Positions 12,169 through 25,700 of a stretch of 64,000 nucleotides of DNA are shown piece after piece (position 1 is the stretch's first letter; each line of letters opens with the position of its first letter). The translations under genes were made by a program, and so were the position numbers. Location: the NCBI GenBank assembly GCA_940671915.1, contig CALNVZ010002974.1, forward strand, positions 21,660,118-21,724,117. The letters run 5' to 3'. Source of the DNA: Paracentrotus lividus. Taxonomy: Eukaryota; Echinodermata; Echinoidea; Camarodonta; Echinidae. The notes beneath the pieces are model-generated. The model saw only the letters and a list, made by a program, of their open reading frames with translations, was not told where the DNA came from and searched no databases.

Positions 12169-15100
12169 ATGCAGGTAAGATTCTGTGGTACATTATTAAC
12201 CACTTTATACGCTGTTCATAATTGTGATGATTATAGTGGGACGTGGTGAGATTTAAGATGACTGACTAAACTAGTCTTCTCAACTTACATGAAAATGAAC
12301 GTTCAGGACTGGCTTTGTGTGATTGCATGTGTGAAAAGTGGGCGGAGCTAGCTGAGTCATATTGCCGTATCGTATGTATTTCCTTATTTGGTAATACCAT
12401 CAAAATATTATACACTGGGCAGTTTAAAGCCATTGATTATTATTACAATAATGGAAAAAAAAAAAACCTTCAACTGATTTCTATACTTGAAAATGGTATA
12501 CATTTAAGTTGTGTTGTTTTACAACCAGTGTTTATGAATATGATCTCACTCATTCACTGTCTCTGAGTCTGACTCTCACGTATTTCCGTGTGCAGCAGAT
12601 TCAAGTGCGCGGCCATTTTGTCGCCGTGCCGTGCGCACAAATCGAAAGGAATTTGAATAATTGTCAGATACAAAATGTAAACAAACACCCCCTTTTAATA
12701 TCCCCAACCAATCAAATACTAGAAAAGATTGATGTATGCATATGCATGAGGGGTGAGACCACTGCTTAATTAGCAATAAATCAAAAAGAGTTTTTAATTT
12801 GGTTAAAATTTTACCCAATTTTCACGTTTTTAATGATCGATTTAATTAGCGCGTAATTTGCATTAAATTATACATATTTTTAAGGGTATTTTAAAATTTT
12901 ATTGTGTGCCCCATCGAATTTTTTGTACTTATTTGGTTTGCAATTAAGTGATCGAGGGTGTAACCTTCCGATGCCCACAAAATTTTCATTGTCTATTTTT
13001 TTTTTGTGATGCACTACTAAACGTCAAAGATAGCCAAAATCAAGGTAAATATTCAATTTTTTCAGTATTTTGAAACATGGTAGCCACATTTGTGAAATAT
13101 GAGAGATTGTGAGTAGGTATAGAACGGTGATTAATGAATGTATGTGTTAGTAAGTATTTTATTAAAGTAGTAAAGATGGTTTGAATTGGTGGGTGGTCGG
13201 CAAAATCCAGTATTTTCAAAAACAGAATGGTGTTTGAACCCTAGAAAATCAATTCCATCGGAGCGCAGCGCCATTTGCGCCCCGTTATGCGTCGGGTGCG
13301 TTCTTAAGCTCGTGCTATCCCCCAAAGTGCAGGATAAGCGGTGTGTGTTGTGTCTCTGTTCGTGCCAAATCGTGGATAATCCTCTTTATTTTTGTTATTT
13401 ATTCATTATCAGACTTATTTGTATGTTATATTATTGATGGATACCTGCTTATAAGGCTTGGAACTCTATCTCGTCTATAGACTAATATTTGAAGGGAATT
13501 TTGATGAACCAGACCACCACCGCCACCGGCGAGTCCTGTATTTGATTAAACTGTTTAGTGTTACTCTAATCTGTATTGTAGCCACTTCTATTTCGGATTG
13601 AATACAATATCATGCTTATTCTGAAGCAATCTTCAACCTAATCAATTAATTGACAGAGGCCAGAGCAGAGTTATAAAAATTAATATAGACTCTAGGGCTA
13701 GATCTACATGGGGTGGATAAATAGGCCTCAAACTGGTCTCGATGTAGAGATACCCCGCCCCCCCCCCACCATTTGAAAAAGAAAAAAAATAGTTGTGTCC
13801 GTGCCTGAATCAATAATTGCAACTAGTTTGCATTGCAATTAATGTACATTGGCATTGACTTTTTCATTTATACATAGACTCTAACTAGTAGACCTCTCTC
13901 TATTTATTTTTCTTTATCAAAACTAGGACAAAATCAACTGGCAACTGGTAGTGACGGCAGAATCTCTTCCGAACCACTATACTATAGGAATGCTTCCACA
14001 CTTCCATTCCATGTGAGTGTCACATGGTGAAAACAAAAACTGCCAGCAGAATTAAAGGTAAGTACATTGATTCTTTTATATATTAGTATGCTGCTAGAAA
14101 TGATATATCAAAGTAGGTTAGAATAATTAATAATACATTGTTTATTTACATTTACAAAAAAATGCTTACTGTTTATAGATATTGTTCCATTTTAAAATTT
14201 ACACAACAATATAAATGCTAAAATTATTCAAGTATTTTAAGTATGCCTAAAATTGTGGTATTGTCTGTGTTGTCATATTACAGATTCTAAGGAGGATGCC
14301 TGATGCCTATCAACCCCATGAGATACTGAGAGCCCAGAGTTGCTTATTCTTCTCTTGATACACAACACCAAGCCGTCAAAGGCCTATTTGTATTGCTGGA
14401 CATGTCTATTTTACTCTGAACTAAAAGATAAAAATATACATAAAAATGAAAGGAATAGTCGTAAAACATTTTGTAACATTTTGGAGAGTTGATTGCATTT
14501 AATACTTGTAATTGTGAGCTCTGAGCTCTGTTTATTAAATAAGAAAAAAAATATATATTCCTCCTTGAAAACATTGTATCTGTTTCTCAGTGGATTGTTA
14601 TTAATTTTGGATAAAATAACAGACAGATCCAGGGTTCAAGTGGTGGCCTGTACATGATGATTTGGGTAGAGCATATTCATTATGTTGTGTATGTTCATTA
14701 AATTGCCCCACAAAAATATTGTAAGTATATGTACCACTCTTTGAATTCCACATGGATCTGTTTGTTATCTGGTATGACTGTTTAAAATCATTTAGAGCGT
14801 AAAATTTCCAGCGGTATCTTCTTAATTTTCAATGGGATTAATGTCTTTTTCATCTATTCTTTGAAAAAATAGATATCACACGGTCAAATAAATTATTAAA
14901 GCACAATGATAATTTTTACAAGGTATAATTATAGTAGTATACATTGTCAACAACAAAATATAAAATGCGTAACAGAAATACATGATTTTATGTTTCTACA
15001 TTAGTTCATTTTTTATGTAATACAATGGTAAGGACCTGATTGTATGATGCCTGAAGTACGATGAGGAAGGGAATGAGAGAATCATAAACAAAAGAAGAGA

Positions 15101-18100
15101 GAGGGTAAAGATGGATGTGTAAGAGGCAAAGAGCATAAAAAGATTAAGGATCAAGAGAAATGTTTTAAAATGGTTAATAAGGTCCATTCTTTGTCTCATG
15201 TTTTATTTTAAATCGTTTTGATATGGCAGTTATGATATAAATGGTATGAAGGGAGTGATGAGAATGATCAAAAAGAGTATAATGAGATGAAAGCAGACAG
15301 GGAGAGAGAGGGTGTGTAAGAGGGAACAAGATTAAAAATATATAAGAAAAAAAATATATATACATAAATATATACTCAAATGAATGAAGAAACCATAATA
15401 AAAAGAAATTATAAATAAATTGAATTGCCTAGGTTATAAAAAAACTCTCATATTTCAATATAACCCCACCCTCCCCCTTACCAAGCAAAAGTGCACTCCT
15501 GAAAAGGCCACTTGGTCTTCTCCCATAGACTTGCACAGTATAAGATGGCGTAAGTCATATAAAATAGTACATGGAAGCCTCCAAACTACATGATGAAAAA
15601 TCACTTTTAAAAAAATCGACAAGGAACAGAAAAATTAGAAAGTATTGTCAAAAGTATTGTATTTTGAAATAAGTTCAATAAAAAATTGGAAAAATTCAAA
15701 TTTTTCCCTAGAATTTATTTTCTAAAATATTATTTTTCAGGATAATTACGGCCGTTCAACATGGCATCGGGCAAGGGGTAAAGAGAAGGAGTTTTAATCT
15801 AATATTTGCGCTCAATTTGTCAAAACTACTTAACTTGTCCTTTACTATGGATTATTATTATGTACTTCTGTGAAAACTATAGTCATATCTACACTCCACA
15901 TCACAGGGAAGACCAATTTAAGCGCAAAACCCTTCAGGATTTCACCGAAACGCGCTAGCAACACGCTAGCAACTGTAAAGACGCGAATCTGTCGTACGCT
16001 CTCTACGTTGGTTGTGCGTATAGGCGGCGCTCCTTGAATTCATATCGCGCCGCCTCGCACAGACATACGTGCTCTGACACTGAAAGTCTTTAAAAAAAAA
16101 AAGAAGTTGTTTTGTTTTCTTCATTTTTGTGTGTGTGTGTTGTAAACAAGTGAAATTATATATGTTTTTTTAAATTGTAGTGCATGAGATAATGGTGAGG
16201 TCACCCACTTTTTTTGGTTTTTGTTTATATGGTAGGTATGTGACTAAAAAAAAATAGATTGTGGGAATATATCATAACCTAATCCATTGGAAAGGGCTTA
16301 AGAAAACAATTACAATGGTATATAAACCATAGCTCTAGGCCAAATATTAAGCGAGTTATGATTTTTTTTATATTAAAAATCTGATTTAATCATTCCCATT
16401 GTCTTACCACTGAGACCATTCAAAATGTGTGGCCAAACGTGACCAAAAAAGTGTTCTTTTTTTACAAAAATGTACTAATTGTTAAATTTAATCGAAAGTT
16501 TGAGGAAAAAATATGTGATTAGGTAGGATATCAATATTGTCTGATCTGATCAATGAATTGATCAATTAGACTTAGCAAATTGATTAGTTAATTATTCATG
16601 AATAATTAATTATTCATAAATAGGCCTAGTTTAATTAAAATAATTATTCACATGTATTTCCACAACGTACACAATTTTTCAGATAAAACTTCCTTCTATC
16701 TAATGATAAATCATTGAATAAAGGAATAGACTATCTTAAATATTCAATTTGACTAATATATTAATTAATAATTATCAATTAGCGACTTAATAATTAGGCA
16801 GCTTTTCACAAAATTCACAGCTGCAAAAAAAAAAAGTTTTGCCTTCAAAAAAAAAAAATACATGCCATCCAAATTATCTTGAACAAAATACTTAAAACGA
16901 GATATAAATATACCAAAATTAATATAAACAAGTTAATCTCGTAAGCAAAAAATAATTCAATGCAATGATATACTATATTGTACACAAACTGCCATGACAA
17001 TCAATTTTCATATTGAAAAAATAAATAGTAATAATTTTTAGATTCCATTTATATTCACCACACAGCAGTAAAAACATATGAAAAAGTGATTAAAAGTGGT
17101 TTTAAAATGATACAAACTTAACTTCAGGGGTAGTTACGATGGTAAAGACAACATTAGATTTCCACAAGAGCAAAATCCAACTTCCATGCGTCCGATCTTC
17201 AAAATTTGAAGTCGAGGCGACAGGGAATTTTTTCAGCTACGCCATCAGCCAAAACAAGCCACATTTGGCGAAAAAACGCCGTTTCTACACTCATTCAAAG
17301 CCACCCCCTACTAACGCGACTCTCTCACTTGTATTGAAACCACGCCGGTGCCGCGAAAACAAGCCTGCATCGCGCGATAGTCACATACCTATATATGGCA
17401 CAGAAAAAAGTCTACCATTCCGCTTTTACAGAAATAGAGAACAATGCATTTTGATCGTTGGGCGCTCTGATTAGCTACTGGTAGCTATCGCGAGGAGCTC
17501 CACCTCCCGGTTGCGATGACTGAAGTGCGTTGACCGTAACTGAACAACGCGATTCAGCTGTTCCCGATAATAGACCTCTTTGTCGTGCGCGCTGTCAATC
17601 ATTACCAAAAAGGAGACCATTTTGCAAGAAAAACTGCAAGACGCGACTTCAAAAACGGTTGGGCGTAGACCCACTCTTTCAATATTTTTTAGAATAAAGA
17701 AGAGAAAAATAAAAAAGGAACTTCAACGAATCCACTGTCGGACGTACGCCCAATATTTCAAAACGCATAAAGAAATGAGGACTTACCAAAAAAATAAATG
17801 ACAAATCTAAATTTTATCGTGACTATTGTTCATTGGAAGGCACAGTGGTAGTGTATTTCATATGCTAATTCGTGATCATTCGAGCGTCATGCATAAATTA
17901 CTAAATTATGGAGGAACTTTTCTCCGTGTATGGGTTCAAATCTTTTATATGTGTTATGTCAATTGCTTAATTTTTCGGTTCTTGGTTCTTGTAAAGAAAA
18001 CATGAAGAAGTTTAGAGCTGAAAGTTGATGTACTTACCGAATTGTTTTGAACAATAACCAAATGAAAGAGCTGTGCCATATCAGGCACCCGCTCAAAACT

Positions 18101-18451
18101 AATCTAGCCCTAATATTATCTTTTGACTGCTGGTTAGGATCCTTTAGGAAATTGACAAGTATCAATTTTTTAAAGGATAATAGCCTTACTCAAAAATATC
18201 AATCACATGAACTTTAATATTCTACCTTTATATTCAGAATCCAAACGAAGACACACAATGGAACGACGTCCTACGAGCCAAGGGTATTATCCCCGAGAAA
18301 GAGGCAACAGTGACGGAGGATCAGATAGAGGACATGTTGGATCAGGCTATTAAACATAAGACAGGATTAGGAGAAGGTATGTAGTGATGATGAGAATGAT
18401 GATGATAATGATGATAATCTGATGATAATGATGGTGATGATGATGATGGTG

Positions 18452-18505
<54 letters not shown>

Positions 18506-21500
18506 GTGATGATGATGGGGATAATGATGATGGTGATGAGGATGATTTGATGATGCAGGTTCTGAAGACACTGATCAAAAGTCATAAACATCCCCAAAAT
18601 GCTGGCTTATCAAAATGATGATGGCAAAATATTCATATAAAGGTATTCAATTGAGATATTTGGATGTTATTAAGTAATAATAATATTAATAATGTAACTT
18701 GATGATGATTACTTTCATCAGAAATATTATACTTCACCAGAAATATGTCGCTTGTTATTGTGTGAAAATAATAAAATGGTAATAAAATGTGTCATAGTAG
18801 GCCTATTGAAGATTAAAGAATACAATGATGTTACGGAAAGGTTGCATGAACTATGGACATTTATCGATTTAAATAAATACATTTCTAGTTTCTGGGTACT
18901 GAATTGGAGCCAATGATATTATGTTATCAACAATATTATGTTTCGTTTGTAGAAAAGGCATTAGAGGATATGACGTTAGATGAACTTGATGAGCTAGAAG
19001 ATGAAGAGGAAGAGAGAATACTACAACAGTACAGGTAAGGAATGAATTACTATAACATGAACTCAGTAGGTGGACGTTACAGACTTTACATGTTTTGGCC
19101 ATCACATTTCACTGCCTGTATTATTTGTACAATGAAATGTGAGAGTTTGGGGTTAAAATTGCTTTATTTGGGAATCAAATACTTGAAGTTTGTTAGCATG
19201 AATGCAGATTTGCTGATTATTTGATCTCCAGTTCATCTCACTCGTTTGTAATTGATTAGATATCTCATCATCTTGTATGGAAATGAATTCATCTTCTCCC
19301 TTTGAGCAAAATTATAAGAAAAAAGTATTGAAGGAACCCTGTGTAAATTGCATGTATTCAGTCCCCCATGTGCAATTCTAATGATACTTTGGGATCTCAA
19401 TAGACATCATGTGGAAGGCTGATTGGTTTAAAGCTGATTAATCAGCTTTCAAAAATTTACCCCTGTGTGAAAACATGAAAAGAGACAGATTATTCTTGAT
19501 ATTGATGCCAATTTGCTTGAGTTAAAAAGTAAGAAATGCTAGAAAATAATGGGATATGTAGAGGTTGAAAGATGTTACAACAATATATTCAGAAAGAGAT
19601 CTAGGAAGATGTGGGAGCTCGAGAGATATTTACAGATTGGAACATGTAAATAAAAGGTCAAAACTATACATTCTGTTAGGAAGAAAATAATATTCAAAAT
19701 ACCTGCTTATGTATTCATCTGGTTAAGAAGTTTCATCTATGTCCTTATTTGTTAACAGGCAACAAAGATTAGCAGAGATCAAGATGATACAAGATAAAGC
19801 AGTGTACGGGTCAGTCAAAGACATCTCTGCACCGGACTACGTACAGGAGGTGAATAAGGCTGGAGAGGGTGTATGGGTGGTTTTACATCTCTACAAAGCG
19901 GGGTGAGTAATGGTGGAGAGGGTGTATGGAAGTATGCATATGGCACAAAACTCTTTAACGGCCTTTGACACCTTTTAAAGTATCCAAACTAACTACATGT
20001 TTACAGTGCGTCCCAGAAAAAAGTAAACCCAACTTTGAGAGCCTCATATTAAAATTTCATAAGTTATGTGAACTTGATATTTATTTCATAATAAAGAGTA
20101 ACTCATTTTTCTATTCAATGATACCAAACTTATAAATGTGTTGTGATGGATGGCCGAGCACTTGGGCTTTAAAACAGAAGCGTCAAAATTCAAATGTTCC
20201 ATGTTTGAGGAGAAGCAGCCCTTTCATTTCACTCGACCAAGAAATCCATTGTCCCTTATGATTGGACTTAGGTAGGCTGACCTCACACAAAAAATGAATG
20301 ATCAGAAAGCCGGGATTGCTTCTGATAAACTTGGAACATTTTGTGTTTGACTGATTTTATTTTTACATATGGTCAGTCATCCTTGACATTAGAGGTGAGA
20401 TTTTGGTATCTCTGGATAGAATATGAGTCACTCTTTGATATGATGTAAAAAAAATAATGACACTAAAGTAATACAATTTTAATATGAGGCTATAAAAGTT
20501 GGGTTTACTTTTATCTGGGACACACTGTATTTTAACTTTGCTCCACACTTACCTTCAGAGGCATTTGGGTCATGGGAGGTTTTGATCTTTTATAAAATTA
20601 AGAAATACTGCTTTTAACGACGCCCTGATTTTCAACAAGTCATGTACAAAAGTTTGAAATGTTGATTCAAATTTAATTTAGACTGTGTGAGGGCTCTATA
20701 ATAACAGATTTGCCTCTTGTATTTTAACATATTATTTCATATGTAATTCATGTGAAGAAGTTGCACAACCTGGAATAGATGTAAATTTTGTATACACATG
20801 GTTTTCAATCACTTTTCCTATGTAGAATAATTGTTGATCATGTAAAGTTAGTGGCAATAACCAGTTAGAACCTCTTCTCCCTTATTGCAAATAATGCAGT
20901 ATTGTGGACATCTATAAAACCTCCTTACAGTTGTGTGAACTATCACAGGTATCTGATCCTCTTCAACATAAGAATGATCCATTCTTTGATGATATTAACA
21001 CCTAGTAAATAACTTTATTTTAAGTTTTGATAATAAATATTAATATCTACCGGTATATTAAATTGGTATTATTGATGTATTACCATATTGTCTGTTGAGA
21101 GACAGAAGGGCGTTAATTGCATCTTAAAGATTTCCGTTGGGAACCAGGAGGGCGCTATTGCTGTACAAAGTCAATGGTAATAGTGCCCTTCTGGTTCTTA
21201 ACGGAACATCTTTGATCTGTAATAGCGCCCTTCTGTCTCTCTGGCGACGATATATGCTATGAATAGAGTAATAGTATACAATATTTCTGCTTTCAGTATT
21301 CCTTTATGCGCACTCATCAACCAACATATCACACTCTTGGCCAGTAAGTTCCGAGCAACCAAGTTCCTTCGGAGTATATCTACCACCTGCATACCCAACT
21401 ACCCTGATAAGAACCTACCTACGTTGTTTGTATACTACGAAGGAGACATGAAGACACAGTTTGTGGGACCATTGGAGTTTGGTGGAATGAACCTCACAGT

Positions 21501-22087
21501 AGACGGTATGTACCTAGGAATCCTTGTTATCATGTCATCAGAGTTAATAAATGAATGTCTTATTCTTTTATGTCAACAAGATCTCTTGGTTCACTAAATT
21601 TTAGGTATTATTTCACTGCCCAAGATATTTCCTTCTTTTTCATAATTATTTAAAATTCAACATTTTTTTCATGCCTCAACCTCAGCCTAGTCCCATAATT
21701 TGTTCCAGATTAATTATTGACATCTCAAAAGATTTTTAATTATTTGTTTATTACAATCTGTTTATCTCTTCCTCCATTTTCACACTCCCTAATTTGTGTC
21801 CCATCTGACCTCTGTCTCTTTCACTACCCCCCCCCTTTTTTTCATGACATATCTCTGTATTTTTCTATCCTTTCCTCTTTCTATTCTTATTTTTCCTGTA
21901 TTTCCCACCTCTTCTTTTTTCTACTTTTAACCCTTGATTTCTTAATTTCCCGTCTCTCTATCCTCTTATTCCTCTCCCTCTATTACATTTCATTTAACTT
22001 TCTTCTTTTGCCTTTCCCCTGTCTGTTTCTCTGTTGGCTTGTTTTTCTCCATTACTTCTTCACTTTCTCCTCTCTTCACCCACCTCA

Positions 22088-22118
<31 letters not shown>

Positions 22119-22442
22119 TTGTTTCTCTCTCATAGAACTAAGGAGAAATTCTGATGAAGCAGTTTATTACATTAATTCATAATTTATACATACATTCCAT
22201 ATGATTTTAGTAAGGCATGATTAAATCATTATATGAAACTAATGTTAAAACATCATCCGACACAAACGTGTTGATAGTGATCTTTATCTTTATCTCTCAT
22301 AGAACTTGAGTGGAAATTGTCTGAAGTAGGAGCAGTCAAGACAGACATGAAGGAACCACCCAAACCTCAGATCAGAAACACACTCAACATATTCTCAGGA
22401 CGAGACCAGAAGGTGGATGATTCTGATGATGATGATTACTGA
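12169..22442 (+). CDS. PDCL3: Phosducin-like protein 3 (PDCL3, viral IAP-associated factor), 6 coding exons, 239 aa
   Basis: PDCL3 is a cytosolic co-chaperone that binds the CCT/TRiC chaperonin and helps actin and tubulin folding; vertebrate PDCL3 is also linked to IAPs and VEGFR2 stability. Coding exons are 12169-12174 (only Met-Gln), 18238-18376, 18953-19034, 19759-19902, 21297-21505 and 22303-22442. All introns are GT-AG and the 720 nt close in frame, giving 239 aa, the length of human PDCL3 as I recall it. The protein opens [19 protein letters not shown]. An acidic helical segment follows ([20 protein letters not shown]), then the thioredoxin-like phosducin fold with [50 protein letters not shown] and [20 protein letters not shown]. 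It ends in an acidic DDSDDDDY tail. The 6-nt first coding exon is justified by frame closure and by the MQ(D/N)PN start of the family. Intron 1 is about 6 kb and rich in repeats. Confidence 0.95.
12175..18237 (+). other. PDCL3 intron 1: no second gene recognised, several CpG-containing patches
   Basis: AT-rich intronic DNA. It is broken by patches with clearly more CpG: about 12600-12650 (includes a YY1-like GGCCATTTTG), 13250-13310, 15930-16070 (contains two copies of CGCTAGCAAC) and 17140-17560. Consensus-like splice sites occur: a donor after AAAG at 14056 (GTAAGTAC) and acceptors at about 14282 and 15740. They could mark non-coding alternative leader exons, but no reading frame supports coding. 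Confidence 0.4.
18380..18553. repeat. (GAT)n / (ATG)n microsatellite
   Basis: A long, slightly interrupted GAT trinucleotide array starting a few bases after the PDCL3 exon 2 donor. The minus-strand His, Ser or Ile runs are artefacts of the repeat. Confidence 0.93.
20004..20527. mobile_element. Tc1/mariner-type MITE, 524 bp, in PDCL3 intron 4
   Basis: The termini CAGTGCGTCCCAGAAAAAAG and (reversed right end) CAGTGTGTCCCAGATAAAAG are inverted repeats that continue through GTAAACCCAACTTT. Each end is flanked by TA, the target duplication of Tc1/mariner elements. No transposase reading frame is present. Confidence 0.85.
21097..21241. mobile_element. Palindromic MITE, 145 bp, just upstream of PDCL3 exon 5
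   Basis: Both ends read GAGAGACAGAAGGGCG inward, and the complementarity continues with gaps for about 65 bp per arm (GATTTCCGTTGGGAACCAG against its reverse near 21190-21215). It ends 55 bp before the exon 5 start at 21297. Confidence 0.75.
21770..22135. repeat. Pyrimidine-rich tract ending in a (CT)n run
   Basis: More than 350 bp of C/T-rich sequence with a (CT)n core at about 22088-22130, in PDCL3 intron 5. It leads directly into an AG dinucleotide at 22134-22135 that looks like a splice acceptor. Confidence 0.85.
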
Positions 22443-22782
22443 AGACCGCTATGAATACAGGGTGGTGTTTCACCAAACTACTGGTGATGAGTTCTTGTGC
22501 TAAATGATAGTGAATGTGATTGAAATAGCACTTACGAACATCTTTGTAAAATCATTCATAACTTTAAGAACAACTTGGTGAAAAACCACCCAGGTCCTGC
22601 TCAGAACAACTCACAACTTAATCTAAAACATCCCTTTCAGTATGTGACCTGCCAAACTAAATTTGCTTCTGTTTAAAGGGAATCATGCTGACATCATCTG
22701 CAAGGTTGTTTAGTTGTTTTCCAATGTCCGTCATGGTCAGGAATGGATGTACTCTTTGGATTATATCTGAAGTTTTGTGAAG

Positions 22783-22788
22783 AATAAA
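22783..22788 (+). terminator. PDCL3 polyadenylation signal AATAAA
   Basis: A canonical AATAAA lies 341 bp after the PDCL3 stop codon, followed by T-rich sequence (TGTTTAATTTTG). A 3' UTR of this length is plausible. Confidence 0.6.
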
Positions 22789-22799
22789 CATGTTTAATT

Positions 22800-25700
22800 T
22801 TGCATCTAGTCCACCTGAGACCAAATGTGACTTATCAGCTCTAAACTACAATTAACATAGTACATGTGTTTTAAAGTGTTTTTTTTTTAAACTAAATATT
22901 CAAGGCTTTCCATTGATATATACTTAGTCTTCTTATTAAAGGTATTGTCATTGTTCTGAACACCAGGGAACATCTACCATGCACACTTGGGTCTTTCCAG
23001 AAAAGCTTCTTTTTTTAATACATATATATATATTATTTCCTTCCGAACAATACAATCGACAAGCCTGCCAGAAAGAAGACAGGGTATTATAGCATTTATC
23101 ACAGAAAATATGCATATTGTTGAGCTGCAAGTGAAATACAAGAAGCCTTATATTATAGTTCAAGCTATAATGTAGGAGAACTCTATTAAGTATCATGTTA
23201 TGTACAAAAAATTAGCGATTTGGAAAAAAATACTCCTAGCATTTCAACCTTGAAATGTTATTAATTTATTTACAAATCCGCTTGTCTTTTTTTCTAGTAT
23301 CAACACTGTACAGTGCTCATGGTGTACTTTTAATGGTACTTTATATTGTGTTCATATTTAGTATATAAGTACTAATTTGAATTAAATGGAATAAGGAAAA
23401 ACAGTACATGAATCTGTAAAAAAACAAAACAAAACAAAACATGTACAGACGTATTGATAGTAGAAATAATTTTCTACATTTGCTGAACTATTTTGTTTAA
23501 TATGCAAATTCTTACCTGTTGTAAATTTCCATCCTCAAAACATTCTCATTAAACTTGTCCTTTGTAATTTGCTGCTGGTTTTACAAATTGAGGTGGAAAG
23601 CATGACAAATCAATATGGTCTTCCTGTGTAACTGATACAGGTTACATGTATCTTCTTGTGTATTTATTTATTAAAATTTCAAAGTTCTGTACATTATTTG
23701 ATCATAAGATTATAATATGCAACATGTATACTGAACATGACTGCATTAGCGGATCCAGCCTCAGCTAATTCAAGAGATTGTATCGACCCATGCCCAAACA
23801 TATTAGAGCTGCCAGACATTTTGGCCTGCACAATCTTTTCTCGATACGAATGCTGGATCTACACCTGGTCTATGTGTTCAGTAGGCCTATACATTACACC
23901 CCAAAGAATATCTACCCAAATTCAAGAGCTTTGTATTAAAAACGTACAACTTATTTGACCTTGATAATTTTCATTTCCTGTATCATTAACAGAAAATGAG
24001 TTTCTCTAACATATCAATGAATTCAAGGACATAAGGCTATCAAGGCGATTTGTTACATTGGGAATCGACCGCATATAAGCTGCATACCCATGCCTTGTAA
24101 CGAACAATTGATCTTATGATTGTAATACTATGAAAAACTGAGAACTAAACTGTTACAATAAATATATAAGATTCAATGTATCTTTCGTGCTTACAGGGCA
24201 CTAGTGTATTAATCCGTATGAAGACTTTGCCATTTCCGTTTTTTGTTAGCTTTAATTTCTCTGAATGGTATAGAAGTTGATCACATGACATACACAAAGA
24301 AATCATTTAATTCTTTAACAATTTGTTAGCATTGATTAATGAGAAGTTATGGAAATTAAGATATTATACTACTGTATAAATTGAATAAGAAAAATAGTTT
24401 GCGGGGTGAGGGGTTAACTTGCGAATTTTATGAGTCAGTCTTCGTAAAGTGCTACTTCAATGCAAGACCCTGTATAGTAATGAAAACATTACCCGAGTAG
24501 GGAATCCTTAAATAGTCCAAAATTATGAAATCATATTGGTTTCTACAGTATACATCCCCTAATATATGAGATTATATTGAATATCAATGAAATTATTGTG
24601 ATTAATACTGATTTCATTTTTTTTATTGTAAAATATAAGTCATACCCTTGTACATGTATGTTGGTTTATTCATTATTTGTGTGTCTTCCTTTTTTTAAAA
24701 TTATGGGTGAGCATGTATTGGGGGGGGGGGAAAGGCTGGTGTGGCCCACCTCCATCTTAACTTATTTTTAGCAAAATGCCTAAAAATAGGAATTTTGGGG
24801 GCAATCTAAATGGATGTTATTTAATTTTTATATAAAAAATTTTACCCTCCTCCATCCTTAAAACCCCCTCCCCTCCCCTCCCTCCAACTGAGAGCAGTTT
24901 TGGCCAGCGTAACATGAACAAATTTGAGTGTACCTTTCTGTTCGGCTGTCGGGGGGGGGGGGGGGGGGGGGCTAATGATGAGCAAATTTGAAATTCTGTT
25001 CACCATTTGTGTATACTATCAGACAAACATTCCACATATTACATTGGCTAACTAAAAAGAGCGAAAGAAGAAGACATATAAAAACACATCTTTGTACTAT
25101 TTACATTGCTTTAATAAAAAAAATGAAACCAGCTTTCAAGGAATGTAAATATTGTGTATAATTCATATTACATATAACATGTTACAATTGACAATATTGA
25201 GTTCTAGTAATCATAGTACAGTCCGCTCCCATTAATACAGTCTGTGTTTTAAAAAAAATTGTACAGTCGGGGAAAAAATTATTTAGGTATGAAATCTTCT
25301 CAAATGATGGTGAATGTGGTACCAACTTAAAGCCAAAAGATTCTTCTCGCTGATGCACTTTGTTTTGTATAATTTGCTTTTGTAAAACAAAAGTTATGCT
25401 AATTTTTGTTTGATTATAGAAAACTGGTCATATCTCAAAATCTACAGCACCAAATGGGATGAAAAAAATTGCAGGAGAAAGCCTGATTTTCCTACTTTAT
25501 GGAAATGTCAAACACGTTTAGAATATGATTAATTTTCATACTTTAAAAAATGTTTTCCAACTGTACCATTTTATTTGACACAGACTGTAGAGAGCACCAA
25601 AATAACTAGATTTTCTAACTAGATATTCCCAGTCCTAATTTAAAACGTGCACATGTGTCTACTTGCCTGTGTTCAGTATGAAAATGTTTTGTTATACAAG

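Noticed and set aside
17139-17801. 111-codon plus frame and 67-codon minus frame in PDCL3 intron 1
   Set aside because: Overlapping frames on both strands of a CpG-richer patch with no family motif; more likely non-coding.
18342-18597. His-, Ser- and Ile-rich frames
   Set aside because: Products of the GAT microsatellite.
22987-23196. Overlapping open frames on both strands downstream of PDCL3
   Set aside because: Short, unrelated to any family I recognise, and within AT-rich 3' intergenic sequence.
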